This document shows positions 27,844 to 36,252 of a DNA stretch of 64,000 nucleotides, one piece after another; position 1 is the first letter of the stretch, and each line of letters opens with the position of its first letter. A program made the position numbers and the translations under genes. The notes under the pieces were generated by a model. It saw only the letters and a program-made list of their open reading frames with translations, had not been told where the DNA came from and searched no databases. Source of the stretch: Rhodovibrionaceae bacterium (GTDB lineage: Bacteria > Pseudomonadota > Alphaproteobacteria > Kiloniellales > DSM-21159); contig JANQMX010000067.1 in NCBI GenBank assembly GCA_028279885.1, forward strand, positions 124,001-188,000, written 5' to 3'.

Positions 27844-28425
27844 CTAGCTCTCCTTACCCTTGGCTGGAGCTTTGCGAGACAACGGAATGATCTTCTCAGC
27901 CTTGCCGAGCAGGTTCTGCAGCTTCGAGCCGAGCGCCAAGAGTTGAACCAGCCGCTCGGTCTCGAGGCGGTTCATATCGCTGTACCATCCGGTCAGAAGC
28001 TCGATCAGCTCGCGCAGTTCGCCGATGCGTTGATGCGCGTGTTCCTCTGCGGGGCTGGACGGTGTCTGCATTTGCAGTTCGCGCAGCTTGCTGAGCGTCG
28101 GGTCGATCTCGCGCTTCTTGCGCTCGTCGATCAAGGTGCGGACGATCTCCCAGAGGTCGTCCGGGGTAGTGAAGTAGTCCCTTCGGTCGTCCGGAAGGTG
28201 CCTGAGGCGGACGAGGTTCCAGGCCTGCAGCTCTTTCAAGCCCATCGAGACGTTCGAGCGGGAAAAGCCGAGGCGCTCGACGATCTGCTCCGCATTGAGC
28301 GGTGCCGCTTCGAGGAAGAGCAGGGCGTAGATCTGGCCAACCGTGCGGTTGATCCCCCAACGGGACCCCATCTCGCCGAAATGCAGGACGAACTCCTGCT
28401 GGAGGGGCGACAGCTGCATGGACAC
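27844..28425 (-). CDS. GbsR/MarR family transcriptional regulator
   Basis: A 193-residue winged-helix protein of the GbsR/MarR type: MGSRWGINRTVGQIYALLFL leads the domain, NAEQIVERLGFSRSNVSMGL is the recognition helix region, and a C-terminal helical segment follows. It is the first gene of the cydAB transcript. A near-perfect palindrome sits on its own promoter, so it is probably an autorepressor of the oxidase operon. The inducing signal is not evident from sequence. Confidence 0.87.
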   Translation of the reverse strand: MSMQLSPLQQEFVLHFGEMGSRWGINRTVGQIYALLFLEAAPLNAEQIVERLGFSRSNVSMGLKELQAWNLVRLRHLPDDRRDYFTTPDDLWEIVRTLIDERKKREIDPTLSKLRELQMQTPSSPAEEHAHQRIGELRELIELLTGWYSDMNRLETERLVQLLALGSKLQNLLGKAEKIIPLSRKAPAKGKES

Positions 28426-28445
28426 TCTCTTCGTGTGTTTCTGTG

Positions 28446-28491
28446 ATTTCAGAATTTACTGAAATAATAGAATGCGACTGTGTTGCAGCAA
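28446..28491 (-). promoter_or_regulatory. Promoter and palindromic operator of the regulator-cydAB operon
   Basis: On the minus strand TTGCTG (28491-28486) and TATTAT (28469-28464) stand 16 bp apart as -35 and -10. ATTTCAG-AATTTA-CTGAAAT (28446-28465) is a perfect 7-6-7 inverted repeat that overlaps the -10 and the likely start site. A repressor bound there would block transcription. The adjacent GbsR/MarR protein is the obvious candidate. Confidence 0.6.
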
Positions 28492-28533
28492 GACTTCCGT
28501 TCCGGCTGCGACAATCCGCTCGGCGGTGTTTGT

Positions 28534-30066
28534 TTAGTCGCTTAAGTGTGCTTGCTCTCGCGCCAAGCCGGTTTCGGTTGGGTCGCCATCAGGGTCGAGC
28601 AGCGGAAAGGTAACCGCGAGCGACCAGGCCAGAATAAGGCCGAGCCCCAAGCCAGCCGCCACCGGCCCGCTGCGCCTGGCCAGCCATCGCCCCATCAGCC
28701 CGAAGATAATGAAGAAGAGCACGATGACGGGCAGCACGATGATCAGGAAGAAAAGCCCCTCGAAATCGAGCAGCAGGGCGATGACGAAGGACAGCAGGAT
28801 GGCGAAGCGCGCCGACAGACGCCGCCAAATCGGCGCGCGGCCGCCTTCCGTCACCAGGCTGTCCGCCAGCATGAAGGGCACCGCGCCAATAGCGATCGCG
28901 AGCAGCACGGCATAGCGCCCGTCATGGGGCGTGAAATTGGCGGCGTAGCGGTCGAGCGCACCGCCGAAGAGGCCGATGCCGTAGAGCGCGAGCATAAAGG
29001 CTGCGAAAAGCGCGATCGGGCCGGTCTTGGCACCAAAGCGCCAGAGCAGCAGCAACTGCAGGCCGCCGTAGAGCAGCAGGTGAAGCGCCAGATAGTCGGC
29101 CACCAGAACCGGCAAGAGCGGCCCCTCGACCAGAGAGGCGAGCAGGGGTGCTGCCACCATTGGCAGACCGATCAGGATGAAAAACTGCCGGGTCGAGACC
29201 TGGGTCGGTGCAAAGGCGCGTTGCGGAAACAGACCGGTGAGCGGCCAGGCCAGGGCGACGATGCTGCCGAGCAGCAGCAGCAGCCAGGGACCGGTCTCCG
29301 CCGGCTCGCTCTCGGAGGTGCGCCCGAAGGCCTGGTCGAGCCAGGCACGGGCTTCGCTTAGGGCCGTGGTGCTGTAGAGCACGGCAACATGCTCGACCTT
29401 GGGCGCGACGACGGCGCGGCGTTCGACCTCGGTTTCGCTGTTCGATGCCGTGTCGCCTTCGCCGGCGCTCGGGTCGACCAGGTGCAGGGCGTCGAGGGCG
29501 GCGGCGCGCAGGCCCGGCTCCCACTCACCGGCGATCATCAGCATGTTCCGTGGATGGGTCGCCGTCACAGCCTCCGAGTACATGGAGACGCCAACGACCG
29601 GGCCAACGCGCGGGTCGGCCAGCGCCGTGCGCACGATGACGTCGGACGCCATGGAGTGGCCGAGCAAGGCGACCCGGCCGTCGGCACCGGGTTGCGCGAG
29701 CCCGAGATCGATAACGGCGCGGGTCTGGCTGACGAGTTGCCGCGTCACGCCATCGACCGATCCGACGTCGCCCATCATCGGCAGACGGTTCTGCCCGTGA
29801 CCGGCGAAGTCGAAGGCGAGAACCAGGTAGCCGGCGTGGGCCAGGGTCAGGGAATAGGCTTCCATCATCTGGCGCGAGCCGGCGAAGCCGTGGGCGATGA
29901 CCACTACTGGGCCCGCGGCATCCGGCGCGCGATAGAGCGACACCGGTGTTTCGCCGATCCAATCCTTTGCGATCTCCAAACCGGCTCGCGACTCTTCGAG
30001 CCGCCAGACGGCGAGCGCGATGAAGAGAACGGCGACGAGGCCGATGAGCTTTCTAAGCCACGACAT
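28534..30066 (-). CDS. Membrane-anchored alpha/beta hydrolase with polytopic C-terminal domain
   Basis: A 510-residue two-part protein. Residues 5-21 form a membrane anchor. Residues 40-240 are an alpha/beta hydrolase: oxyanion-region HGFAGSR (59-65), nucleophile S138 in GHSMA, and FDFAGHGQN. Residues about 275-495 contain roughly eight hydrophobic helices. The hydrolase part should face the periplasm if the first helix is an uncleaved anchor. The combination suggests action on a lipid or lipid-linked substrate, which is inference. It stands alone between the cyd promoter and the YegP-like gene. Confidence 0.75.
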   Translation of the reverse strand: MSWLRKLIGLVAVLFIALAVWRLEESRAGLEIAKDWIGETPVSLYRAPDAAGPVVVIAHGFAGSRQMMEAYSLTLAHAGYLVLAFDFAGHGQNRLPMMGDVGSVDGVTRQLVSQTRAVIDLGLAQPGADGRVALLGHSMASDVIVRTALADPRVGPVVGVSMYSEAVTATHPRNMLMIAGEWEPGLRAAALDALHLVDPSAGEGDTASNSETEVERRAVVAPKVEHVAVLYSTTALSEARAWLDQAFGRTSESEPAETGPWLLLLLGSIVALAWPLTGLFPQRAFAPTQVSTRQFFILIGLPMVAAPLLASLVEGPLLPVLVADYLALHLLLYGGLQLLLLWRFGAKTGPIALFAAFMLALYGIGLFGGALDRYAANFTPHDGRYAVLLAIAIGAVPFMLADSLVTEGGRAPIWRRLSARFAILLSFVIALLLDFEGLFFLIIVLPVIVLFFIIFGLMGRWLARRSGPVAAGLGLGLILAWSLAVTFPLLDPDGDPTETGLAREQAHLSD

Positions 30067-30275
30067 GCAATCAGCAGAGCTTCGGAAGCGTCGATGAAGT
30101 CATGGCAGCAAAAAATGGCGCTTGCATCCGATCTGTCAAAAGGCTTTCGCCCTGAGCCCACTCCGATCGGCCTCGTTCCAATGCTCGAATTTGAGGGCCA
30201 AAGTCAGATCTCACAGTATTGCCCCGCCGTTTTGAGGAAATAGAGCTTTCTCAACTCAAAAGAGAGGCCCATGGC

Positions 30276-30617
30276 ATGGCAGGGAAGTTCGAAGTCTTCA
30301 AAGACAAAGCCGGCGCGTTCCGATTCAGGCTCAAAGCGGGCAATGGACAAATCATCTTGGCCAGCGAAGGCTACAAAGCGAAGCCGAGCTGCATGAACGG
30401 CATCGCCTCGGTGAAGAAGAACGCAACCTTGGACGAGCGTTTCGAGCGCAAGGACACCAAGGCCGGCAACTACCGGTTCAACCTGCACGCCGGCAACCGG
30501 CAGATCATCGCAACCAGCGAAAGCTACAAGACCGAGGCGGCGCGCGATAACGGCATCGCGTCCGTGAAGAAGAACGCGCCCACCGCAGCGGTCGACGACC
30601 AGACCGCCAAAGCCTGA
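30276..30617 (+). CDS. yegP: YegP family protein (two DUF1508 repeats)
   Basis: A 113-residue protein made of two DUF1508 repeats of about 48 residues. Each has the pattern FEVFKDKAG.FRF.LKAGNGQII..SE.YK....C.NGI.SVKKN. The repeats pack as a small beta-alpha fold of unknown role, seen in E. coli YegP. ATG 30276 has AGAGAGG 8 bases upstream and starts at the fold; longer in-frame starts lack a ribosome site. The gene is monocistronic. A short 6-bp hairpin (CGACGA...TCGTCG) follows. Confidence 0.88.
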   Translation: MAGKFEVFKDKAGAFRFRLKAGNGQIILASEGYKAKPSCMNGIASVKKNATLDERFERKDTKAGNYRFNLHAGNRQIIATSESYKTEAARDNGIASVKKNAPTAAVDDQTAKA

Positions 30618-30644
30618 TCGACGACTCCCCGTTCAAATCGTCGC

Positions 30645-31247
30645 TCAAGGGGCGATGAGGACTTTCCCCAGAACCTTGAAGTTGCCCTGGTCGGAAACCT
30701 CGACGACGAAGGCCTCGCCGGGAGAAGGAATGCGGCCGATGAGCGCGATGACGTTGAACAGATGGGTCACGAGTACGACACGCTCGTCGGCCGGCAGACT
30801 CGCAAGAAGCGCCTGAGTTTCCTCGGTTTGCTCCCGCCACTGGCCAAGCTCGCTGAAGAGGGAATTGAGCGGCGGAAAGTCCTCCACCGGCGCGAGCCCC
30901 AGCAGCACGGCCGTTTCCTGACAACGGCACCACTGACTGGTCAGCACGCGGTCGACGGCGACAGCGTGCTCGCGGAAGGCCGAGCCGATGGCTCGGGCCT
31001 GGGCCTGACCGCGCGCATCGAGATTGCGCTGTGTCGTGCAGTCGCCCAGGGTGAAGTCCTCCGGATCGCCGCTGCCCGGCGCAAAGGCGTGGCGCATGAT
31101 GACGACCGTGCCGGGCTGCTCCAAAGCCTCCCAAGCCAATCCTCCCGACAGGCCGACCGGCCAGAGAAAGACGACGAGAGCGACCGCCGCGCCAAGCCTG
31201 CGGGGATAACTCCGTGGTAGGTATTGGCGCATTGGACCGCGCCCCAC
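30645..31247 (-). CDS. Histidine phosphatase family protein, exported or membrane-anchored
   Basis: A 200-residue histidine phosphatase (phosphoglycerate-mutase-like fold). The RHG-type motif is MRHAFAPG (R52, H53) and the second His is H162 in VTHLFN; SQWCRCQET supplies the usual mid-chain Arg. A hydrophobic N-terminal segment (about residues 18-37) suggests export or anchoring. The first ATG (31247) or the one at 31232 could be used. It lies 9 bp downstream of the metallo-beta-lactamase-fold gene on the same strand and is probably cotranscribed. Confidence 0.82.
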   Translation of the reverse strand: MGRGPMRQYLPRSYPRRLGAAVALVVFLWPVGLSGGLAWEALEQPGTVVIMRHAFAPGSGDPEDFTLGDCTTQRNLDARGQAQARAIGSAFREHAVAVDRVLTSQWCRCQETAVLLGLAPVEDFPPLNSLFSELGQWREQTEETQALLASLPADERVVLVTHLFNVIALIGRIPSPGEAFVVEVSDQGNFKVLGKVLIAP

Positions 31248-31256
31248 GGCCGAGCT

Positions 31257-32231
31257 CTAGGAACAGCCTTCCACGCAGCGCCCGTCGCCGTCGAAGGCCA
31301 TGGTCAGGCCGCTGAGCGGCACATAGACCGGTACGGCCGTTGCCTCGATGAAGGCGGCGGTGCGGGTGCCGGGCAGCACCTCACCATTGCGCGTCGCCTC
31401 CTCGTTCGCATGGGAGGCGATGACCGTGTTGGGCTGCACCAGCTCGTTGATCACATAGGCGGCCTCGGTCGGACCCGTGGTGAAGGTGTTGCCGATGTTG
31501 ATGACGGCCAGCTCGCTGCCGTAGTGGCCGCGCACGACCAGATCCTGTTCCGCCGTGATCCCGGTATCGCCTGAGAGGTAGACCACCAGCCCGTTGCTGA
31601 AAGTGAGCACATAGCCGGTTGGCGGTCCGACATAGACAGTGACCCCGGCCTGCTGCAGCGCTTCGCCAAGCGGGCCGCCAATGAAGCCAGGCGCAAGGCC
31701 GTTGCTATGGGTTGCCGGCACCGTCGTGATGGTGACGCCTCCGATCTGGGTGGAGGCGCCGAAGCGCACGAGCACCGAATTCTCGGGAGCGCCGCCCGCG
31801 AGCTGCAGCCGGTTGGCGAAGAAGCGGGGCATCTCGCTGCCGGTGACGATCAGCGAGTCCTTGGCGACGGCGATGTTGACCGAGTTCGAGTTCGGCATGG
31901 CGCTGACATCGCTCTCCGGCATTGCGCAACTGCCGGCGTCCAGCCCCGAAGCGTGGCGATCGCCGATATGGTCGCCGTGAACATGGCTGACCAGCACCGC
32001 GTCGATACGGCCGAGCCGCGGGTCGTCCGGGCCAGCCACGGTGCGCCCAGCGTCATAGAGCAGCCGCGTTCCATCCGGATCTTCCAGGATGAGGGCCCGG
32101 TCGAGCCGGCAGAACTCACCGACATGACTGCCGAGGGGCGTGATCTTGACGGTGTCGGCCTGCGCGGCGGCAACGCCGGACAGCGTCATGCCCAACAACG
32201 CAGCCGCAACGGCTCTTGAAAGGCCCTGCAT
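31257..32231 (-). CDS. Secreted metallo-beta-lactamase-fold hydrolase
   Basis: A 324-residue exported protein: signal peptide residues 1-24 (ending AAAQ), metal motif HVHGDH (H83, H85, D87, H88), later His in PATHSNG, bridging Asp in YLSGDTG, and a final His in ASHANEE. This is a full dinuclear-metal site. The C-terminus has a Cys pair (CVEGC). It resembles UlaG-like or general MBL-fold hydrolases, so lactonase or esterase activity is possible but not shown. GGGAGG precedes the ATG. It probably shares a transcript with the histidine phosphatase. Confidence 0.85.
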   Translation of the reverse strand: MQGLSRAVAAALLGMTLSGVAAAQADTVKITPLGSHVGEFCRLDRALILEDPDGTRLLYDAGRTVAGPDDPRLGRIDAVLVSHVHGDHIGDRHASGLDAGSCAMPESDVSAMPNSNSVNIAVAKDSLIVTGSEMPRFFANRLQLAGGAPENSVLVRFGASTQIGGVTITTVPATHSNGLAPGFIGGPLGEALQQAGVTVYVGPPTGYVLTFSNGLVVYLSGDTGITAEQDLVVRGHYGSELAVINIGNTFTTGPTEAAYVINELVQPNTVIASHANEEATRNGEVLPGTRTAAFIEATAVPVYVPLSGLTMAFDGDGRCVEGCS

Positions 32232-32383
32232 GGCCCTGCCTCCCTGATCAAGTGAACAGCGTGGAGCGACCGGTATCGCCGGCGGACACGCGTTCCATTA
32301 CTCTAAGAATGGAGAGAGGCGAGGCTTGGGCAAGCAGCAACGGCCTGCGAATGGCAGCCTTGCAGCAAAGTGTGCGTGTCAGA

Positions 32384-34012
32384 TCAGTTGCCGCGATAGC
32401 GCTCGGCGAAAGCGATCAGCTCTTCGAACCGGGACCAATCGCCGATCACCCGCGGCACCTTGTGCTGGCCGCCGAGCTTGCCGATGCTCTTCATCCAGGC
32501 CGAGAAGCCGCCCGGCGCCATCTGCACCACGCGCGGCGCCTGGACGCCGCCGTCGACAATGCGGCGCTCGTGGTAGTCTTCATTGGCCTCGGCGAGATAA
32601 CGGTCGATGGCGTCGCCAAACGCACTCAGCCGCGCCTCGTCGACTGGCTCGTTCTGGAACTCCACCACATAGACGTGGCGACCCAGTTCCTCGCCGCGGC
32701 CTTGGAAGACCTCGGTGCTCACCGAAAACTCGGCAAGCGGCGCCGAAACGCCGTTCCCGGCGGTAAGAACGGCCGACTCGACCAGCTCACCGGTCAGATG
32801 CTCACCGAAGGTCGAAAGCGTGTGCGAGGTCCGCCCCGTGATCAGCACCCGCGGGCGCTCGGTGTCGACGAAGCGCACCACGTCGCCGATCATGTAGCTC
32901 CAGAGGCCGGCGCAGGTCGTCAGCGCGATTGCATAGTCGACGCCCTCTTCGACATTGCCGAGCCAACGGCGCGTCGGGTTGGGGGAGTCGAGCTCCGAGA
33001 CCGGAATGAACTCGAAGAACAGGCCGTTGTCGGTGACCAGGCGCATGCCCATGCCGGGGCCGCGGTCGGCGATGGCGATGAAGCCTTCGCTGGCGGCATA
33101 GACCTCACGCATATCGGGGTTGCTGCCCTCGAGCAGAGCCTCGTAACGCTCCTTGTAAGGCTTGAAGCTGACGCCGCCGTGTACGATCAGCTCGAGATTG
33201 GGATAGAAGTCGCCGACACGGCCGGCCGTATCCGGCTTCAGGGCCGCGAGCTTTTCGAAGAGTAGCAGGTGCCAGCCGGGGCCACCTGTCAGCATGCGGA
33301 TGTCTTCCTTCAGCGACGCCGGACCCATCTTCGCCATCTTCTCTTCCCAGTCGGTCAGGAAAGCGAATTCCTTCGGCGGGAAATAGGCAAAGTGGCTCCA
33401 CCAAGGACGCTCGTTGGCGGCGATGCCGCTGATATCGCCGCTGAAGATGCCCGGCGCATGCTCGGTCAGGTCGGTGCTGCCGCCGAGCAGGAAGGACTTG
33501 CCGTCGAAGACCGCGCTGTCAGGGCGATGCGCCAGATGGTGGGTCCCGACGTCGAGCGCCGCGCGCTTGTTCGCGGCGACCATGTCGCGCGAGCAGGGGA
33601 TATACTTCACCTTGCCGGTGGAGGTGCCGGAGGATACCGCGAAGTAGGGCAGGACGCCGGGCCAGGTGCAGTTCTCGAGACGCGGGAAGGAATCCTTCCA
33701 GTAGGCGTCCCACAGCTCGTTGTAGGTCCTAAGCGGCACCCGGGCCTGATAGTCCTCGACCGTGTTGATCTCGCCGAAGCCGTGGTCTCGGCCGAATTGT
33801 GTGTTGGCTGCTTTGGCGACGAGCTTGCGCAGCACCTCCTGCTGCGAGGCGGCGCAGTCCTCCTGCGCCAGCTTCCGGGCGCGCGGACCGGTGTAGAGTT
33901 TCAGGAGCTTGGTGAAGAGCCCTTGGCGCTGCGGTGCGCGTTTGTTGGAGCGGGTTTGACTCGCTCGTGCGACGCCCGCGGCGCTGCTGGAAGCTGCGTA
34001 GGGTGCTGACAT
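32384..34012 (-). CDS. GH3 auxin-responsive-promoter family protein
   Basis: A 542-residue member of the GH3 acyl-acid amido synthetase family (adenylating superfamily). ATP-binding motif SSGTSTGKVKYIP is at 127-139; EVYAASEGFIAI and WSYMIGDVVRF match motifs 2 and 3. In plants GH3 proteins join hormone acids to amino acids; bacterial substrates are mostly unknown. The first 30 residues are low-complexity. It is divergent from an LpxO-like hydroxylase and next to a glycosyltransferase and a deacetylase, hinting at a role in modifying a lipid or surface molecule. Confidence 0.87.
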   Translation of the reverse strand: MSAPYAASSSAAGVARASQTRSNKRAPQRQGLFTKLLKLYTGPRARKLAQEDCAASQQEVLRKLVAKAANTQFGRDHGFGEINTVEDYQARVPLRTYNELWDAYWKDSFPRLENCTWPGVLPYFAVSSGTSTGKVKYIPCSRDMVAANKRAALDVGTHHLAHRPDSAVFDGKSFLLGGSTDLTEHAPGIFSGDISGIAANERPWWSHFAYFPPKEFAFLTDWEEKMAKMGPASLKEDIRMLTGGPGWHLLLFEKLAALKPDTAGRVGDFYPNLELIVHGGVSFKPYKERYEALLEGSNPDMREVYAASEGFIAIADRGPGMGMRLVTDNGLFFEFIPVSELDSPNPTRRWLGNVEEGVDYAIALTTCAGLWSYMIGDVVRFVDTERPRVLITGRTSHTLSTFGEHLTGELVESAVLTAGNGVSAPLAEFSVSTEVFQGRGEELGRHVYVVEFQNEPVDEARLSAFGDAIDRYLAEANEDYHERRIVDGGVQAPRVVQMAPGGFSAWMKSIGKLGGQHKVPRVIGDWSRFEELIAFAERYRGN

Positions 34013-34215
34013 GTGACGCCTGTTTGAATTTGTCGAAACCTATGAATACCTTGGCGTAAATAGACAGCTGTCTCGACTCGGCCAACTCACGATTTATTAC
34101 GCTGTCTTTCGCGTTTAGCGCTTGCCTTGGCCACGGCAGCTGAGCATGCAGAAGACAAGGATGTTACAAGACTCGGCCGGCGACAGCGCGCGCGGCCGGG
34201 AGAGAGGAAGCGAAG

Positions 34216-35064
34216 ATGCAAACAGCGGCCTCACCAGACAATCAGAGCAACGGCTCAAAGAACAAAGACAAGAAGAAGAACCAAGGTCCGCTCGGCCATT
34301 CCTGGCTGGTGCGGTACGGCAAGCGACTGCGCAAGCCGACCAACCGTATCCTGGTGAAGTACTCCAAGGTCGGCGACCCGCCGGTCTATCCCGCCTACAC
34401 CTTCGACTGGCAGAAGGACATCGAGGCGAACTGGCAGGTCATCCGCGACGAAGCCTTGGCCGTGCTCAGCCACCGCTCGGCCGTGCCGGTTCTGCGCGAG
34501 GTCTCGCCCGATCACGACCGCATCGCCGTGGACGAGAAGTGGCAGTCCTATTTCCTCTGGGGTTACGGCTATCGCATGCACATGAATTGCGACCGCTGCC
34601 CCCAGACGGCCAAGATCGTCGAACGGATTCCAGGCTTGCGCTCGGCCTTCTTCTCCATCCATGCGCCGCATCTGCACATCCCGCGCCACAAGGGCGTGAC
34701 CAAAGGCATGCTGACCTGCCACCTCGGCCTGGCGGTGCCGAAGGAGCGGAGCAAGTGCCGGATGATGGTCGAGGACCAGGAGCTGGTTTGGGAAGAGGGC
34801 AAGAGCTTCGTCTTCGACGACACCTATAACCACGAAGTCTGGAACGACACGGAAGACGACCGCGTCATCCTGCTGGTGCAGTTCGACCGGCCGCTGCGCT
34901 TCCCCGGCAACCTGCTCTACAAGGCCTTTATGCGGGGCATTCGCTGGTCGCCCTTCGTGCAGGACGCCAAGCGCAACGTGCTGAAGTGGGACAAGGCGTA
35001 CAGCGAGTCCGAGGCCAAGGCAGCGAAGGACCAGACGTCCGACAGCGACTCGAAGGCTGCCTAG
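34216..35064 (+). CDS. Aspartyl/asparaginyl beta-hydroxylase domain protein (LpxO-like)
   Basis: A 282-residue Fe(II)/2-oxoglutarate dioxygenase of the aspartyl beta-hydroxylase group. Likely iron ligands are H158 (IPRHKGVTKG) and H206 (DTYNHEVWN), with 2-oxoglutarate-binding R216. LpxO, the best known bacterial relative, hydroxylates an acyl chain of lipid A, but LpxO is membrane-anchored and this protein lacks a clear membrane helix. The N-terminus is Lys-rich. GAGAGGAAG precedes the ATG. It heads a plus-strand run with a glycosyltransferase and a polysaccharide deacetylase. Confidence 0.85.
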   Translation: MQTAASPDNQSNGSKNKDKKKNQGPLGHSWLVRYGKRLRKPTNRILVKYSKVGDPPVYPAYTFDWQKDIEANWQVIRDEALAVLSHRSAVPVLREVSPDHDRIAVDEKWQSYFLWGYGYRMHMNCDRCPQTAKIVERIPGLRSAFFSIHAPHLHIPRHKGVTKGMLTCHLGLAVPKERSKCRMMVEDQELVWEEGKSFVFDDTYNHEVWNDTEDDRVILLVQFDRPLRFPGNLLYKAFMRGIRWSPFVQDAKRNVLKWDKAYSESEAKAAKDQTSDSDSKAA

Positions 35065-35091
35065 GCGTTCGCGAGGCGAGGGAGCGCTCGG

Positions 35092-36252
35092 GTGAGCGAC
35101 CTCTTTCTCTACGTCCAGCACCTGCTGGGAATTGGACATCTCCGCCGGGCGGCGACGCTGGCCAATGCCTGTGCCGAGCGCGGGCTCTCGGTCACCCTGG
35201 CCAGCGGCGGCCGACCCGTCGCGAGCCTCGGCCTGGACCCGGCCGTCACGCTGCTGCAGCTGCCACCCTATAGAGTGCGCCCCGGTGCGTTCACCCGGCT
35301 ACTGACGGAGGAAGGCGCGGATGCCGATGCGGCCTATCATGCGGCGCGCCTGCAGGCTTTGCTGCAAGGCTTTCGCGAGGCGGCACCCAAGCTGCTGATG
35401 ACCGAGCACTTTCCCTTCGGCCGCCAGCAACTGCGCCACGAGCTGCTGCCCTTGCTCGAGGAGGCGAGGGGGCACCGCAACCCGCCTCGCATTCTCTGTT
35501 CCGTCAGGGACATCCTGCAGCAGCGCCGGGAGTCGCGCCGGCAGGAGAGCCTCGACTGGGCCTTGCGCTACTACGATCGCGTCCTCGTCCATGGCGACCC
35601 GAGCCTGGTAAGGCTGAAGCGCAGCTTTCCCGAAGCCGAGGCCTTGGGCGCGCGCCTGCGGTACACCGGTTACATCGCACAAGAGCGGCAAGCCCCGCGA
35701 CCGGAGCGAGTGCGAGACGGCATCATCGTCTCTTGCGGCGGCGGTGCGGTCGGCGAGCGTTTGCTGGATTGCGCGCTGGAGGTCTGTCGCCGGCGCGGCC
35801 CCGCCTTGGGCGATTGGCTTGTTCTTGTCGGCGAGCAGGTTCCGGAACAGCGCTTGAGCGCACTCCGCCGCGATTTGCCGGCCTGGGCCAAGGTCGAGAC
35901 CAACAGGCCGGACTTCTATAGCCTCTTGGCCACTGCCCGCCTTTCGATCAGCCAGGCCGGCTACAACAGCGTCGTCGAGCTGCTGCAAGCGGATGTGCCG
36001 GCCATCCTGGTGCCCTATGCAGGAGGCGTCGAAACCGAGCAGCGGATGCGTGCCGAGCTGCTCAGCCGCTTTGCTGGCTTCGAGGTGGTGCTCGAAAAGC
36101 AATTGACGGCGGACCGCCTCGATGACGCGATCGACGCGGCGTTGAGTGGAGAGGGCAAGCCGGCACGGCCGGCCATCGATCTTTCCGGCGCCGAGCGCAG
36201 CGCCGATCTGCTGGCCGGAGAACTGAAAGAGGCGCAAGCCAATGCCGTTTAG
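35092..36252 (+). CDS. Glycosyltransferase, MurG/family 28-like
   Basis: A 386-residue GT-B glycosyltransferase-like protein. It opens with YVQHLLGIGHLRRAATLANA, the glycine-rich N-terminal loop seen in MurG-type enzymes. The C-terminal nucleotide-sugar domain has SISQAGYNSVVELLQADVPA and LVPYAGGVETEQ, corresponding to the family 28 donor site. It uses GTG 35092, 27 bp after the hydroxylase gene, and overlaps the deacetylase start by 11 bp. Donor and acceptor are unknown; the coupling suggests a shared glycan target. Confidence 0.82.
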   Translation: MSDLFLYVQHLLGIGHLRRAATLANACAERGLSVTLASGGRPVASLGLDPAVTLLQLPPYRVRPGAFTRLLTEEGADADAAYHAARLQALLQGFREAAPKLLMTEHFPFGRQQLRHELLPLLEEARGHRNPPRILCSVRDILQQRRESRRQESLDWALRYYDRVLVHGDPSLVRLKRSFPEAEALGARLRYTGYIAQERQAPRPERVRDGIIVSCGGGAVGERLLDCALEVCRRRGPALGDWLVLVGEQVPEQRLSALRRDLPAWAKVETNRPDFYSLLATARLSISQAGYNSVVELLQADVPAILVPYAGGVETEQRMRAELLSRFAGFEVVLEKQLTADRLDDAIDAALSGEGKPARPAIDLSGAERSADLLAGELKEAQANAV

